14,724 bases of DNA, from the NCBI GenBank assembly GCA_002320935.1, contig DCLG01000032.1, positions 3,323-18,046 of the forward strand. The letters are read 5' to 3'. The stretch comes from Pedobacter sp. UBA1654 (GTDB lineage Bacteria; Bacteroidota; Bacteroidia; Sphingobacteriales; Sphingobacteriaceae). The position numbers and the translations under genes were made by a program. Shown piece by piece: positions 14,236-14,724 of the stretch; the first letter of the stretch is position 1; each line of letters opens with the position of its first letter. The notes under the pieces were generated by a model, which was not told the origin of the DNA, made no database searches, and saw nothing but the letters and a program-made list of their open reading frames with translations.

Positions 14236-14724
14236 CTATTGATCTGCAATTTCAATCCAGACAGGCGCATGGTCGCTTGTTTTCTCCCAACCGCGCACGT
14301 GCCGATCTACCTCAGCAGCCTTTAATCTATTTTTTAAATGAGGGCTTAGTAGAAAATGATCTATCCTTAGACCTGCGTTCCGCCCATAAGCATTTCTGAA
14401 GTAGTCGAAAAAGGTATATATAACCGCTTCCGGATGTAATGTTCTTAGGGCATCGGTCCAGCCCTGACCAAGCAAACTGTGGAAAGCATTCCGCACTTCG
14501 GGTCTGAAAAGGGCATCATTCACCCAACGTTCGGGTTTGTAAACATCAAGTTCAGTAGGCATTACATTGAAATCGCCGGCAAGTATCACGGGTAGATCGA
14601 AACTTAACAGCTGTTCAGCATGATCCTGGAGTCTTCTAAACCAACTTAGCTTATATTCCAGTTTGGGGCCGGGAGCCGGATTTCCATTTGGCAGGTAAAG
14701 ACAACCAATAACAACATCGTTCAC
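14236..14724 (-). CDS. xth: Exonuclease III family AP endonuclease (N-terminal part missing)
   Basis: The frame is open to the window end, so only the C-terminal 162-163 residues are seen; the apparent GTG start at the edge is not real. This is the endonuclease/exonuclease/phosphatase fold of exodeoxyribonuclease III, which cuts DNA at abasic sites in base excision repair. Visible motifs are CLYLPNGNP with the active-site Tyr, LAGDFNVMP (48-56) with the catalytic Asp and Asn, the GLRIDHFLLS substrate segment, and the terminal SDHAPVW with the general-base Asp-His pair. The remaining length fits an enzyme of about 250-260 residues. The protein is cytoplasmic. It is followed by 131 bases before the M28 gene on the same strand. 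No clear terminator is seen there, only a short palindrome. Confidence 0.92.
   Translation of the reverse strand: MNDVVIGCLYLPNGNPAPGPKLEYKLSWFRRLQDHAEQLLSFDLPVILAGDFNVMPTELDVYKPERWVNDALFRPEVRNAFHSLLGQGWTDALRTLHPEAVIYTFFDYFRNAYGRNAGLRIDHFLLSPHLKNRLKAAEVDRHVRGWEKTSDHAPVWIEIADQ

Noticed and set aside
14722..14724. GTG at the window edge as start of the exonuclease III gene
   Set aside because: The N-terminal third of the fold, with its first metal ligands, is missing, so the gene continues beyond the window.

Overview
The window looks like chromosomal DNA of a Bacteroidetes bacterium, most likely of the Sphingobacteriaceae (Pedobacter or Mucilaginibacter type). The reasons are the protein families present (a GH1–RmlD fusion, DUF4268, Tat-exported TldD with PmbA/TldE, and an OxyR with N-terminus MNIQQLEYVIAVDRF), TAnnTTTG-type -7 promoter elements on both sides of the oxyR–katA gap, moderate GC content, and the general lack of Shine–Dalgarno sequences. 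The genus is an inference. I see no tRNA, rRNA, CRISPR array, insertion sequence or phage gene.

Layout. 1-1660: the 3' part of a GH1-like glycosidase fused to an RmlD-like Rossmann domain. 1706-2094: a 26-residue membrane peptide and a 93-residue acidic cytoplasmic protein, closed by a perfect bidirectional terminator. 2149-2952 (-): a classical SDR oxidoreductase. 3078-3539: a DUF4268 protein, closed by a second perfect bidirectional terminator. 3603-4043 (-): an Hsp20 small heat shock protein with an unusually strong Shine–Dalgarno. 4044-4379: a 336-base divergent gap. 4380-6229: a translationally coupled pair, a CYP152-type fatty acid peroxygenase and a NudK-like Nudix hydrolase. 6249-8341 (-): an exported catalase followed by an exported ankyrin-repeat protein. 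8438-9376: OxyR, divergent from the catalase. 9414-12393 (-): tldD–tldE. 12542-14104 (-): an exported M28 zinc peptidase. 14236-14724 (-): the C-terminal part of an exonuclease III family enzyme, cut by the window end.

How the genes fit together. The clearest module is peroxide defence. OxyR keeps both redox cysteines with the E. coli spacing and is divergent from a catalase that carries a signal peptide. An ankyrin protein, also with a signal peptide, follows the catalase, as in the katB–ankB pair of Pseudomonas. A CYP152-type P450, which would consume hydrogen peroxide to hydroxylate fatty acids, lies next to this module but in a separate operon. The second module is TldD/TldE. TldD carries a twin-arginine signal and TldE has none, which suggests that TldE is carried out as a complex with TldD.

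The best candidates for something undescribed are the presumed co-export of TldD/TldE, the degenerate Rossmann domain in the GH1–RmlD fusion, and the symmetric hexamer array directly in front of tldD. I do not see an entirely new multi-gene system.
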